DNA of 64,000 bases, from contig CANLYJ010000002.1 in assembly GCA_947495295.1 (NCBI GenBank), positions 310,001 to 374,000 on the forward strand, given 5' to 3'. Source of the DNA: an uncultured Paracoccaceae bacterium (GTDB lineage Bacteria > Pseudomonadota > Alphaproteobacteria > Rhodobacterales > Rhodobacteraceae). Every line of letters begins with the position of its first letter. Position 1 is the first letter of the stretch. Position numbers and translations under genes: made by a program. Shown here one piece after another: positions 45,729 through 54,332 of the stretch. A model generated the notes under the pieces. It was not told the origin of the DNA, did not search any database, and was given only the letters and a program-made list of their open reading frames with translations.

Positions 45729-46829
45729 ATGATGGAACTTGCACTCCGCAAACTGGCCCTGTCGCATTTCCGTTCGCATAAGCGTGCAGAATTGACAATC
45801 GGCCCGCAACCCATCGCCATTTTTGGTCCGAATGGAGCAGGTAAAACCAACTTGCTAGAGGCTGTTTCGCTCCTGTCGCCCGGGCGGGGGCTGCGCCGTG
45901 CTGGCGCCGCTGATCTGACCCGCAGACCAGAGGCTTTGGGCTGGAAAATCACCGCCATTTTGCAATCCTTGCAACAAACGCATGAAATCGGAACATGGGC
46001 GGAAGCGGGCGGCCCGCGTCAGCTGCGTATTGATGACAAAGCTGCACCGCAGACAGCCCTTGGCCGGATCGCGCGTATTTTGTGGCTGGTCCCGTCCATG
46101 GACCGGCTCTGGATCGAAGGGGCCGAGGGGCGCAGGCGCTTTCTTGATCGTGCCACGCTTAGCTTTGAACCGACCCATGCAGAGGCGGTGCTATCCTACG
46201 AAAAGGCGATGCGCGAACGCAACAGGCTGCTCAAGGACATGGTCCGCGACCCGCATTGGTACACCGCGATCGAGGCGCAGATGGCCGATGCCGCAACTGC
46301 AATCCAATCCAACCGGTATCAGGCCATTGCAGAACTGGAAGCCGCGCAAGCGGCCACAGAAACGACATTCCCCACAGCCACATTGGCACTGACCAGTCCC
46401 GATCCGATCCCGGATGATCTGCAATCGGCTCTTGCTGAAAACCGGCATCGCGACATGGCGGCGGGACGCACATTGATCGGGCCACATCGCGCGGATTTGG
46501 ATGCCGTTTTTGCCGACAAAGACGTGCCGGCCAAGGATTGTTCGACCGGCGAACAAAAGGCGCTTCTGATCAGCCTGATCCTGGCCAATGCCCGGGCATT
46601 GACGCGGGATTTCGGCGCTCCGCCGATCCTCTTGCTGGATGAGGTGGCAGCCCATCTTGACGCGACACGCCGCGCCGCGCTTTATGATGAAATCTGCCAT
46701 TTGAATGCGCAGGCTTTCATGACCGGCACCGGATCCGAACTTTTTGCCGAACTTGGCGGCCGCGCCCAGTATCTGGAGGTCACCGACACAAACGGCACCT
46801 CTATCGTCACCCGGAAGGATACACCATGA
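45729..46829 (+). CDS. recF: DNA replication/repair protein RecF
   Basis: A 366-residue SMC-like ATPase acting in gap repair. Walker A is FGPNGAGKTNLLEA near residue 33, the ABC signature is in STGEQKALLISLILA and Walker B in PPILLLDEVAAHLD. The start is the ATG at 45729 (or the adjacent ATG at 45732); the frame to 45696 would run into the palindromes. Its stop overlaps the next gene's ATG. Confidence 0.94.
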   Translation: MMELALRKLALSHFRSHKRAELTIGPQPIAIFGPNGAGKTNLLEAVSLLSPGRGLRRAGAADLTRRPEALGWKITAILQSLQQTHEIGTWAEAGGPRQLRIDDKAAPQTALGRIARILWLVPSMDRLWIEGAEGRRRFLDRATLSFEPTHAEAVLSYEKAMRERNRLLKDMVRDPHWYTAIEAQMADAATAIQSNRYQAIAELEAAQAATETTFPTATLALTSPDPIPDDLQSALAENRHRDMAAGRTLIGPHRADLDAVFADKDVPAKDCSTGEQKALLISLILANARALTRDFGAPPILLLDEVAAHLDATRRAALYDEICHLNAQAFMTGTGSELFAELGGRAQYLEVTDTNGTSIVTRKDTP

Positions 46830-47263
46830 CCCCGCAACGCATCACCTTGATCACCCTTGGCGTAGACGATTTGGAACGGTCCAAAGCCTTTTATGCACAG
46901 CTTGGTTGGTCCCCACATAGTGAGGTGCCGGGCCAGGTCGTGTTTTATCAGATCAACGGTATGGCCTTTGGGTTTTTTGGGCGCGCAGCATTGGCCAAGG
47001 AACAGAACCGGCCAACAGCAGCGCTGGGTACCGGGGCGATTACACTTGCCCAGAATATGCCAAGCATGGCGGATGTGGATGCAGCTTTTGCCAAAGCGAT
47101 TGCCGCCGGTGCGACCCCGTTGGCCGAGCCAACAGAAATGGCCTGGGGTGGCTACTCCAGCTATTATGCGGACCCCGATGGACATGTTTGGGAATGCGCC
47201 CATAACCCTTTCTGGCCGCTCAATGATGACGGTAGCCTGACTTTGCCCTCAGATGCAGATTGA
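46826..47263 (+). CDS. VOC-family (glyoxalase-like) protein
   Basis: A 145-residue vicinal-oxygen-chelate domain protein, with two beta-alpha-beta repeats: RITLITLGVDDLERSKAFYAQLGW at the N-terminus and the C-terminal GGYSSYYADPDGHVWECAHNPFW containing the PDGHxWE pattern. Likely a small metal-dependent enzyme or resistance protein; substrate unknown. Overlaps recF (ATGA) and the next gene, so it is part of the recF operon. Confidence 0.9.
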   Translation: MTPQRITLITLGVDDLERSKAFYAQLGWSPHSEVPGQVVFYQINGMAFGFFGRAALAKEQNRPTAALGTGAITLAQNMPSMADVDAAFAKAIAAGATPLAEPTEMAWGGYSSYYADPDGHVWECAHNPFWPLNDDGSLTLPSDAD

Positions 47264-47792
47264 GCGTATCCCCGAACTGTCGCTGTCTGTGGAAGATGAC
47301 CGGCAGATAGGTGTCTTGCTGGATGCCGCCTTTGGGGCGCAGATGGAAAGCGGCTTTGACGGTCGGTCCTATTACCAGCAGCGGCATCACCTGCGGATCA
47401 TGATGCGCGACGGTGCAGATGTGATCGGCCATATCGCGCTGCTGTTTCGGGCGATCCGTATAGGTGATCAGCTTGTGCAAATCACCGGACTGGCCGAGGT
47501 TGCGACGCACCCGGATCATGCGGGGCAGGGGGTCGCCTCGACCCTGCTAAAGGACGCCATTCAGCAATCCCGGCACAGCCAGGCCGCATTTGTTGTCCTT
47601 TTCGGCGATCATCCGATCTATGCCAAACACGGGTTCAGGCCGATGGGTAATTGGCTGCGTTACGTGGCGCTTGACGATTGCCGGACGCATGAGGTCACCG
47701 CCCGGGTAGATGATGCACTGATGGTCTTGTCCCTCGGCGATGTTGCATGGGATCCCAAGGCAGAGGTCGATCTGCTGGGGCATTTGTTCTGA
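47253..47792 (+). CDS. GNAT-family N-acetyltransferase
   Basis: A 179-residue acetyltransferase of the GNAT family. The acetyl-CoA binding motif is EVATHPDHAGQGVASTLLKDAI (near residue 77), with a following FVVLFGDHPIYAKHGFRPMGNW region typical of motif B. Resembles YhbS-type GNAT proteins; acceptor unknown. It starts inside the end of the VOC gene (11-bp overlap). Confidence 0.9.
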   Translation: MQIERIPELSLSVEDDRQIGVLLDAAFGAQMESGFDGRSYYQQRHHLRIMMRDGADVIGHIALLFRAIRIGDQLVQITGLAEVATHPDHAGQGVASTLLKDAIQQSRHSQAAFVVLFGDHPIYAKHGFRPMGNWLRYVALDDCRTHEVTARVDDALMVLSLGDVAWDPKAEVDLLGHLF

Positions 47793-47793
47793 A

Positions 47794-48417
47794 ATGACAG
47801 TGACATTCTTTGACCTGTGCCTTTATGCGGGTGCGCTGGCGGTCCTGTTTCTGACACCCGGCCCTGTTTGGGTGGCGTTGCTGGCGCGGTCGCTCTCGGG
47901 CGGGTTTCAGGCGGCGTGGCCGCTTGCGATGGGTGTCGCCGTTGGTGATGTATTCTGGCCGCTTGTGGCTGTTCTGGGGGTGGCGTGGCTGGTCACCACC
48001 TTCGCGTGGTTCATGGACGTATTGCAATGGGTGGCGGTCGTCGTTTTCCTGCTGATGGGGCTGGCCCTGATCCGCAACGCAAACCACGCGCTTAACGCAA
48101 ATAGCCGACTGACAAGGCCTGGCATGTGGGCCGGGTTCGTCGCCGGGCTCGCGGTGATCATTGGCAACCCCAAGGCCGTATTGTTCTACATGGGGATCCT
48201 GCCCGGATTTTTCGATCTGACGCAGGTCACCGTCCTCGACATGGTGGCGATCTGCACGCTCAGCTTTGTGGTGCCGTTACTGGGCAATCTGGTCCTTGCT
48301 GTTTCGGTCGATAAGGTGCGGGGCATCCTGAAATCGGGTGCGGCGATCAGGCGGATGAACCTGACGGCTGGGTGGCTTCTGATCGGCGTCGGCATTGCCA
48401 TTGCAATGACCGCGTAA
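47794..48417 (+). CDS. LysE-family amino acid exporter
   Basis: A 207-residue membrane protein with about six spans and the LysE/RhtB signature FLTPGPVWVALLARSLSGGFQAAWPLAMGVAVGD near residue 20, plus AVIIGNPKAVLFYMGILPGFFD. Likely exports an amino acid or derivative. ATG at 47794 is one base past the stop of the acetyltransferase gene, so the three accessory genes form one unit behind recF. A dyad (CCGGGAA/TTCCCGG, 48453-48474) follows without a T-run. Confidence 0.9.
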   Translation: MTVTFFDLCLYAGALAVLFLTPGPVWVALLARSLSGGFQAAWPLAMGVAVGDVFWPLVAVLGVAWLVTTFAWFMDVLQWVAVVVFLLMGLALIRNANHALNANSRLTRPGMWAGFVAGLAVIIGNPKAVLFYMGILPGFFDLTQVTVLDMVAICTLSFVVPLLGNLVLAVSVDKVRGILKSGAAIRRMNLTAGWLLIGVGIAIAMTA

Positions 48418-48590
48418 CGCATATCTTGCGGTCGGAAAAACCCGTGTGAATACCGGGAAAAACCGGCTTCCCGGCCAAAGGGATTCACCGTCGAAATGCG
48501 GTAATTAAAACCACAAAATCTTGTGTCAATTGCGTGACATCCGCTGCCGAAATGCGTATATTTTGGGCATAAAGACACAGGAAATCCTCT

Positions 48591-51005
48591 ATGGCCGAAG
48601 ACAACAGCAACCCAGAAGATTATGGCGCTGATTCTATCAAAGTTCTCAAAGGCTTGGAGGCTGTGCGCAAGCGCCCCGGCATGTATATCGGTGACACTGA
48701 TGACGGGTCCGGTTTGCACCACATGGTGTATGAGGTTGTCGATAACGGGATTGATGAGGCTTTGGCCGGTCACGCTGACCATGTTTATGTCAAAATCAAC
48801 GCCGACGGATCAGTAACCGTCGGTGATAACGGGCGTGGGATTCCGGTTGGGATCCACGAAGAAGAAGGCGTTTCCGCGGCAGAGGTTATCATGACCCAAC
48901 TGCATGCTGGCGGGAAATTTGACAGCAACTCCTACAAAGTGTCCGGCGGTCTGCACGGCGTTGGTGTGTCGGTGGTCAACGCCCTGTCTGACTACTTGGA
49001 ATTGCGGATCTGGCGCGATGGCAAGCAGCATTACGCGCGTTTTGAAGGTGGGTTCACAACAGAGCATCTGCGTGTCGAAGGCGATGCAGACGGGCGCAAG
49101 GGGACAGAGGTCACATTCCTCGCCTCGACAGACACGTTCAGCAACCGTGATTACAGCTTCGACACGCTGGAAAAGCGTCTGCGCGAACTGGCCTTCCTCA
49201 ATTCCGGCGTCAAGATCATCCTCGAAGATCTGCGCCCTGCCGAACCGCTCAAGACAGAATTGTTCTATGAGGGCGGCGTGAAGGAGTTCGTCAAATATCT
49301 CGACCGCTCCAAAACCCCGCTGATGGACACGCCGATCTATGTCGCGGGTGAACGTGACGATATCGGGGTCGAGGTCGCGATGTGGTGGAACGACAGCTAC
49401 AACGAAATGGTGCTGCCCTTCACCAACAACATCCCGCAGCGCGATGGCGGCACCCATATGGCAGGTTTCCGCGGCGCTTTGACCCGCGCCATCGCAAAAT
49501 ACGCGACTGAAACCGGGATCACGAAAAAGGAAAAGGTATCGCTGACGGGTGATGACGCGCGCGAGGGGCTGACCTGCGTGCTATCCGTCAAAGTACCCGA
49601 CCCCAAGTTTTCCAGCCAGACCAAGGATAAACTGGTCAGCTCAGAGGTCCGCCCAGCGGTGGAAAACCTGATGGGTGAAAAGCTCAACGAATGGTTCGAG
49701 GAAAACCCGAGTGAAGCCAAGATGATCATCACCAAGATCGTCGAAGCTGCCGCTGCCCGCGAGGCGGCGCGCAAGGCCCGCGAAATTCGGCGTAAATCGG
49801 CAATGGACGTGAATTTCAACGCCTCCAAGCTGAAGGACTGCTCTGAAAAAGACCCTTCCAAGACCGAAGTCTTCCTGGTGGAGGGTGACAGTGCCGGTGG
49901 TTCGGCCCAGACAGGGCGCGACAGGGGCACGCAAGCCATTCTGCCGCTCAAAGGTAAGATCCTGAATGTCGAACGTGCGCGTTTCGACCGGATGCTCTCA
50001 TCCCAGGAAATCGGCAACCTCGTCATGGCGCTGGGCACCGGAATCGGGCGCGACGAATTTAACATCGACAAACTGCGCTATCACAAGGTCATCATCATGA
50101 CTGATGCGGATGTCGACGGCGCGCATATCCGCACGCTGCTTCTGACCTTCTTTTTCCGGCAAATGCCCGAACTGATCGAAGGCGGCTACCTCTACATCGC
50201 ACAACCCCCGCTCTACAAAGTCGCGCGCGGCAAGTCAGAGGTTTACCTCAAGGATCAGGCCGCGATGGATGAATACCTGATCGAACAAGGGATCGAAGGC
50301 GCGCTGCTGCGGCAAGGCAATGGCGAAGAAATCACAGGCGCTGACCTGCGCCGCGTGGTGGATGAGGCGCGCCAGCTCAAGCGCGTGCTTGAGGCGTTCC
50401 CGACGCACTACCCGCGCCACATCCTCGAACAGGCTGCCATCGCTGGTGCGTTTGTTCCCGGCGTCGTGGATAGTGACCTGCAAGGCACTGCCGACCGGGT
50501 CGCCCAACGGCTTGACCTGATCGCACTTGAATGGGAACGCGGCTGGCAGGGGCGGATCACGCAAGACAAAGGCATGCGGCTTGCCCGTATTCTGCGCGGC
50601 GTCGAAGAAGTGCGGACGCTCGATGGCCCAATGCTACGATCAGGCGAGGCGCGGCGGACCGGCACCTTCACGCAAAGCCTGCAAGACGTCTACAATTTGC
50701 CTGCGACTTTGGCGCGCAAGGAACGGAGCCAGATCATCCATGGGCCGCTCGACTTGCTGAAAGCGATCCTTGAAGAAGGCGAAAAAGGCTTGTCGCTTCA
50801 ACGCTACAAAGGATTGGGCGAAATGAACCCCGATCAATTGTGGGAAACCACGCTCGACCCTGACGCGCGCACGCTGTTACAGGTCAAGGTCGAAGATGTG
50901 GCCGAGGCGGACGACCTCTTTACCAAACTGATGGGTGATGTGGTCGAACCACGGCGCGAATTTATCCAGAACAACGCGCTCAACGTCGAAAACCTCGACT
51001 TCTGA
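48591..51005 (+). CDS. gyrB: DNA gyrase subunit B
   Basis: An 804-residue type IIA topoisomerase subunit. GHKL ATPase features are EVVDNGIDEALAGHAD (near residue 47) and GDNGRGIPVG; the TOPRIM motif EGDSAGGSA is near residue 428 and the metal site DADVDGAHIRTLLLTFF near 504. The C-terminal QRYKGLGEMNPDQLWETT is diagnostic. A likely -10 (TATATT) lies at 48557-48562, about 28 bases before the start. Its stop abuts the stop of the convergent AbrB gene (TGATCA). Confidence 0.97.
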   Translation: MAEDNSNPEDYGADSIKVLKGLEAVRKRPGMYIGDTDDGSGLHHMVYEVVDNGIDEALAGHADHVYVKINADGSVTVGDNGRGIPVGIHEEEGVSAAEVIMTQLHAGGKFDSNSYKVSGGLHGVGVSVVNALSDYLELRIWRDGKQHYARFEGGFTTEHLRVEGDADGRKGTEVTFLASTDTFSNRDYSFDTLEKRLRELAFLNSGVKIILEDLRPAEPLKTELFYEGGVKEFVKYLDRSKTPLMDTPIYVAGERDDIGVEVAMWWNDSYNEMVLPFTNNIPQRDGGTHMAGFRGALTRAIAKYATETGITKKEKVSLTGDDAREGLTCVLSVKVPDPKFSSQTKDKLVSSEVRPAVENLMGEKLNEWFEENPSEAKMIITKIVEAAAAREAARKAREIRRKSAMDVNFNASKLKDCSEKDPSKTEVFLVEGDSAGGSAQTGRDRGTQAILPLKGKILNVERARFDRMLSSQEIGNLVMALGTGIGRDEFNIDKLRYHKVIIMTDADVDGAHIRTLLLTFFFRQMPELIEGGYLYIAQPPLYKVARGKSEVYLKDQAAMDEYLIEQGIEGALLRQGNGEEITGADLRRVVDEARQLKRVLEAFPTHYPRHILEQAAIAGAFVPGVVDSDLQGTADRVAQRLDLIALEWERGWQGRITQDKGMRLARILRGVEEVRTLDGPMLRSGEARRTGTFTQSLQDVYNLPATLARKERSQIIHGPLDLLKAILEEGEKGLSLQRYKGLGEMNPDQLWETTLDPDARTLLQVKVEDVAEADDLFTKLMGDVVEPRREFIQNNALNVENLDF

Positions 51006-52028
51006 TCAGCGGCGGATCGCTGCAAAAACCAATGGTGCCGCCGCGATCACGCAGGTGATGCGAATGATATGCATGACTGAAACATAGGCGACATCCTGTT
51101 GCATCGCCAAGGTCAGCAGCGACATTTCGGTCAGACCGCCCGGTGAATAGGCCAAAAACGCCTGCGCCAATGGCAAACCGCTTAACCATGCAACGGCGGC
51201 GGCCGCGACCAGTGTGACCAGCAGCATCCCCAGTGAAGCGATTGCCGCCAATGACAGGTCGCGGCGGACTTCCGCGATGGTTGCCCCGGCAAAGCGGGTT
51301 CCGATGATCGTGCCCATGGTCACCTGCGCGGCGATGACAAATAACGTGGGTGGGGCAACCGTCACCCATCCGGCAACATGCGCGATGCCGCTCAGGATCA
51401 TGGGGCCGAAAACCGGCGCGGCGGGTAGCCGGGCCAACTTGCCAAGCCATGCGCCAAACACTGCACAGGCCCCGAGGATCAGATAATCCGTAACGCTCAA
51501 CGCATCCATAGCCACCCAGTTCGCCGCACCCCTGCTGCCGCTCGACACACCCAGAAACAAGCCAAAGAAAAGGGCGACAAAGACAATGACAACCAGAATA
51601 CGGGCCGCATGTGCCAGTGCGATCCGCCGTTCATCGCCACCGGCAGCACCACCAATGATCAACATCTCATTCAAACCACCCGGCACAGCCGAGAAATACG
51701 CCGTGACCGGATCATATCCGCCAATCCGACGATACACTGTATAAGACACCGCAGCGGCACAGATCAGAAACACAGGCAATAGGATCAGGGTCGGAATCCA
51801 CGCGGTCAACTGTCCCAAAATCTCTGCCGTAACAGCAGAGCCAAGCATCACACCAATCACCGGAATAACATAAGGGCGCAGCCGATTTGGGGCGCTGACC
51901 GGCGCACGCAGCATGGCGGCGATGGTATTGCCGATCATCGGGCCCAGCATCCAGGGCAAGGGCAGACCCGCGAAATAGGCTGTCACGCCACAGATCAGCC
52001 CAATCGCAATGGCGATAACCTGTCGCAT
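51006..52028 (-). CDS. AbrB-family membrane protein (putative ammonia monooxygenase-type permease)
   Basis: A 340-residue polytopic protein with two repeats of the AbrB-type motif, GLPLPWMLGPMIGNTIAAM near residue 20 and GKLARLPAAPVFGPMILSGIAHVAGW near residue 215, about ten spans in all. Another feature is FSAVPGGLNEMLIIG, repeated in the C-terminus as YSPGGLTEMSLLTLAM. The family is annotated as membrane regulators or transporters of unknown substrate. The ATG at 52028 has GGAG six bases upstream; a GTG at 52058 with AAGG is also possible. Confidence 0.85.
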   Translation of the reverse strand: MRQVIAIAIGLICGVTAYFAGLPLPWMLGPMIGNTIAAMLRAPVSAPNRLRPYVIPVIGVMLGSAVTAEILGQLTAWIPTLILLPVFLICAAAVSYTVYRRIGGYDPVTAYFSAVPGGLNEMLIIGGAAGGDERRIALAHAARILVVIVFVALFFGLFLGVSSGSRGAANWVAMDALSVTDYLILGACAVFGAWLGKLARLPAAPVFGPMILSGIAHVAGWVTVAPPTLFVIAAQVTMGTIIGTRFAGATIAEVRRDLSLAAIASLGMLLVTLVAAAAVAWLSGLPLAQAFLAYSPGGLTEMSLLTLAMQQDVAYVSVMHIIRITCVIAAAPLVFAAIRR

Positions 52029-52208
52029 AACCGCTCCGGGTTCCGGCAGGTTCAGCACATGTAACCTTCGCGGGATCGGGCAGTCATATTCAAAAAATCA
52101 GAAGGGTTCTTTTGGGGGAGCAACGACATGCGCGCACCATGGGCGCGGCAGCGCAGATCGTCAACGGCGGGATCGCCAGACATCAATGTGATGCCTGGCG
52201 ACAGGTCA

Positions 52209-52475
52209 TTAGTACCGATGCAGCATGATCGGATCGATATGCATCCTGTGATGCGTATCCGGCTGCAATCCCAAATCCGCCCGCAGATGATCCGACAGGC
52301 GGTCAACACCAAGCTGTTTCACCAGCTTGGGGAAGGTCCCGCTATCCGGCGGATGCTGCTTGCGAAACAGCCTTGCTGCAACAGCCAGCAAGACCTGGCG
52401 CAGACCAAAGTTTGCAACCAGCTCATCGACAACGGCACCCAACGGTTGTGGGTTTTTCATTGGCAAAGCGTTCAT
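52209..52475 (-). CDS. Small hypothetical protein (88 aa)
   Basis: An 88-residue protein (MNALPMKNPQPLGAVVDELVANFGLRQVLLAVAARLFRKQ) with a helical middle segment and a His-rich tail. A similar small protein is, in my recollection, widespread in Rhodobacterales, but I can assign no function. No signal or membrane span. Start at the first ATG (52475); another ATG lies five codons later. The 180 bp on its 3' side (52029-52208) have nothing else. Confidence 0.6.
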   Translation of the reverse strand: MNALPMKNPQPLGAVVDELVANFGLRQVLLAVAARLFRKQHPPDSGTFPKLVKQLGVDRLSDHLRADLGLQPDTHHRMHIDPIMLHRY

Positions 52476-52595
52476 GATTTTACCATTTCCGCAGATTCAC
52501 TGCGGCCTTTCGTTTGAAGGTTGGTGTTTGACAAACGCGGACGCAGATAGACTACGGGCGTGTGGATCAAACGGGTTTTAAAGTTGGTGGGTTTT

Positions 52596-52662
52596 GGTCG
52601 CCTTAGCGACCGGAGGCGGCTAGCAGGTTCGATTACCTGCAGGTGACAAGGTCACCGCTGCC
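52596..52662. other. Nested hairpin element, candidate structured RNA
   Basis: Four perfect or near-perfect stems follow each other: GGTCGC/GCGACC (52596-52611), an outer GGCGGC/GCTGCC stem with one G-T pair (52615-52620 with 52657-52662), and inside it GCAGGT/ACCTGC (52623-52640) and GGTGAC/GTCACC (52642-52656). The last three form a tight three-way junction. No known RNA family is recognised; the strand is undecided. It overlaps the 3' part of the 29-codon ORF below. Confidence 0.45.
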
Positions 52663-52709
52663 AAGGTCGGAAGGCCCCAGAGGAAGGTAAAATTGCGCTG
52701 ATAAGTCAT
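52620..52709 (-). CDS. Candidate 29-aa small protein
   Basis: ATG at 52709-52707 is preceded by AGGAGG with an ideal 6-base spacing, one of the best ribosome sites in the window. The frame encodes MTYQRNFTFLWGLPTLAAVT then LSPAGNRTC and stops at 52622-52620. The middle is hydrophobic, so a short membrane peptide or a leader peptide is possible. The frame reads straight through the hairpins at 52623-52662. It could be a leader controlling the structure rather than a stable protein. The stretch 52710-52979 upstream of it holds no gene I can support. Confidence 0.4.
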   Translation of the reverse strand: MTYQRNFTFLWGLPTLAAVTLSPAGNRTC

Positions 52710-52979
52710 CGTCACCCTCCTTTGGCTCATGTGGTCCGACACGCGCACTCATACAGTGCACCGGTCAAAAAGCAAACAACTTTACGCAAGGAAAAGCCGA
52801 CGTGGCGAAGTTGCCACGCTCGTAATCCAAAAAATGGCTAACCTGGATCCAAAACGCACCGCATTGGACAGGGCCTTCGGATCGCCTGCGATCCGGTTTG
52901 CGCCGGACCCCGCGCCCCAAGGCGCGCGCGCAACTGCTGTCGCGCAGGTCGCCAATGTCGCGGATTGGGGTGCCGGATA

Positions 52980-53390
52980 CTAGCTCACCCGGGACAGCGC
53001 GCGTGTGGCAAACTCCAGATAAATCGGGTCCGAAAGCTCGTGCAAATCGCGCATTTCTTGCAACGTAACCCAGCGCAGTTCGGTATGCTCGTGATTGGCC
53101 AAAACGGGCGCGCCGCCATCCCAGCTCCGCACGACAAAGAAATGATAAGTTGGTGGCTGCGTCAGCCCAAGCGCGCGATCCACCATGCGATCCAGAAACA
53201 CCGGATCAACGGGGCGCAGCGCAATTTCTTCGGTCATTTCGCGGGCAAGCGCGTCGGTCAGCGCCTCACCGTCCTCAACATGGCCACCGACAAAATCCCA
53301 GCAATTGGGATAGGCCGCCTTATGCGGTGCGCGTTTTCCCATCAACACCCTGTCGCCATCGACCAGAATAGCGATGGCGATATCAGCCAC
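52980..53390 (-). CDS. Nudix hydrolase
   Basis: A 136-residue Nudix enzyme. The Nudix box runs GGHVEDGEALTDALAREMTEEI near residue 40, with the REMTEE metal site; the usual final Gly is Ala here (EEIAL). Overall similarity is to the MutT/8-oxo-dGTP type, but the substrate is not fixed by sequence. It follows trhO by a single-base overlap. Confidence 0.88.
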   Translation of the reverse strand: MADIAIAILVDGDRVLMGKRAPHKAAYPNCWDFVGGHVEDGEALTDALAREMTEEIALRPVDPVFLDRMVDRALGLTQPPTYHFFVVRSWDGGAPVLANHEHTELRWVTLQEMRDLHELSDPIYLEFATRALSRVS

Positions 53391-54295
53391 TAAAGCCCAC
53401 CGATGTGATGTGTGCCACGTTGTTTGGCCAGGGCGATCTGCTTTTGACGTTCTCGGAACCGGCCTTTATCGGTGTCCGAGGTTTCATCCACGCATTGATG
53501 ACAGGCCACGCCCTCTTCATAAGCCGGATGGTTACGATCTTCGGGAACCAGCGGGCGACGGCACGCATGGCACAGAATATGCGGCCCTTCTTCCAACCCA
53601 TGCCCGACGCTCACGCGGGCATCAAAGACAAAGCACTCGCCGTCCCATTTGCTGTCTTCCGCAGGCACCTCTTCAAGGTATTTCAGAATACCACCTTTCA
53701 GGTGATACACATCCTCAACCCCTTGTCCCATCAGGTAATTCGTTGATTTCTCGCAGCGAATCCCACCTGTGCAGAACATCGCAACCCGCTTGTTATGAAA
53801 ACGATGCTTGTTTTCCTCCCACCAGGCGGGAAACTCACCAAAGCTTTTGGTTTCAGGATCAACCGCACCTTCAAAGGTGCCAATCGCTACTTCGTAATCA
53901 TTGCGGGTATCAATCACGGCCACATCTGGCGCGCTGATCAGGTCATTCCAATCGGCAGGATCAACATAGTTGCCAACGCGTGCCACCGGGTCCACATCCG
54001 GCTGACCCATGGTCACGATTTCCTTTTTCAACCGGACTTTCATCCGGTGAAATGGCGGGGTCGTTGCGGTGCTTTCTTTCCACTCCAGATCGGCGCAACC
54101 GGGCAGGGCGCGGATATGGGCCAGCACCGCATCAATCCCCGCGCGATCACCCGCAATCGTGCCGTTGATACCTTCGTTGGCCAACAACAGGGTTCCGCTG
54201 ATCCCGCGCGATTTGCATAGGGCAAGCAATGGCCCCTGCACTGCGGCAGGGTCATCAAAACGGGTGAAGTGATAAAGGGCGGCAACAGTAAACAT
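53390..54295 (-). CDS. trhO: tRNA uridine(34) hydroxylase TrhO (rhodanese domain)
   Basis: A 301-residue protein of the TrhO (YceA/UPF0176) family, which makes 5-hydroxyuridine in tRNA. An N-terminal acylphosphatase-like domain ([18 protein letters not shown] near residue 33) precedes a rhodanese domain with the active Cys in [13 protein letters not shown] (near residue 172), and the C-terminus has two CxxC pairs (CHAC and CHQC) that probably bind zinc. Confidence 0.93.
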   Translation of the reverse strand: MFTVAALYHFTRFDDPAAVQGPLLALCKSRGISGTLLLANEGINGTIAGDRAGIDAVLAHIRALPGCADLEWKESTATTPPFHRMKVRLKKEIVTMGQPDVDPVARVGNYVDPADWNDLISAPDVAVIDTRNDYEVAIGTFEGAVDPETKSFGEFPAWWEENKHRFHNKRVAMFCTGGIRCEKSTNYLMGQGVEDVYHLKGGILKYLEEVPAEDSKWDGECFVFDARVSVGHGLEEGPHILCHACRRPLVPEDRNHPAYEEGVACHQCVDETSDTDKGRFRERQKQIALAKQRGTHHIGGL

Positions 54296-54332
54296 GGGGG
54301 TCGATTTACGCCTGTCTGGTCAAAGGGGCAAG

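Noticed and set aside
48522-48539. TGT-N12-ACA (PpsR-like) sequence upstream of gyrB
   Set aside because: A 6-base constraint occurs by chance about 16 times in 64 kb; a photosynthesis repressor site at gyrB has no biological support, and there is only a single copy.
52623-52640. tRNA T-arm-like GCAGGTTCGATTACCTGC
   Set aside because: The loop has eight bases before the stem closes in T-arm numbering, and no D-arm, anticodon arm or acceptor stem can be built around it. No tmRNA tag sequence is nearby.
52729-52983. 84-codon plus-strand frame between the small ORF and the Nudix gene
   Set aside because: No ribosome site, low-complexity translation (Arg, Ala, Pro), and no similarity that I can see; probably a chance frame in GC-rich DNA.
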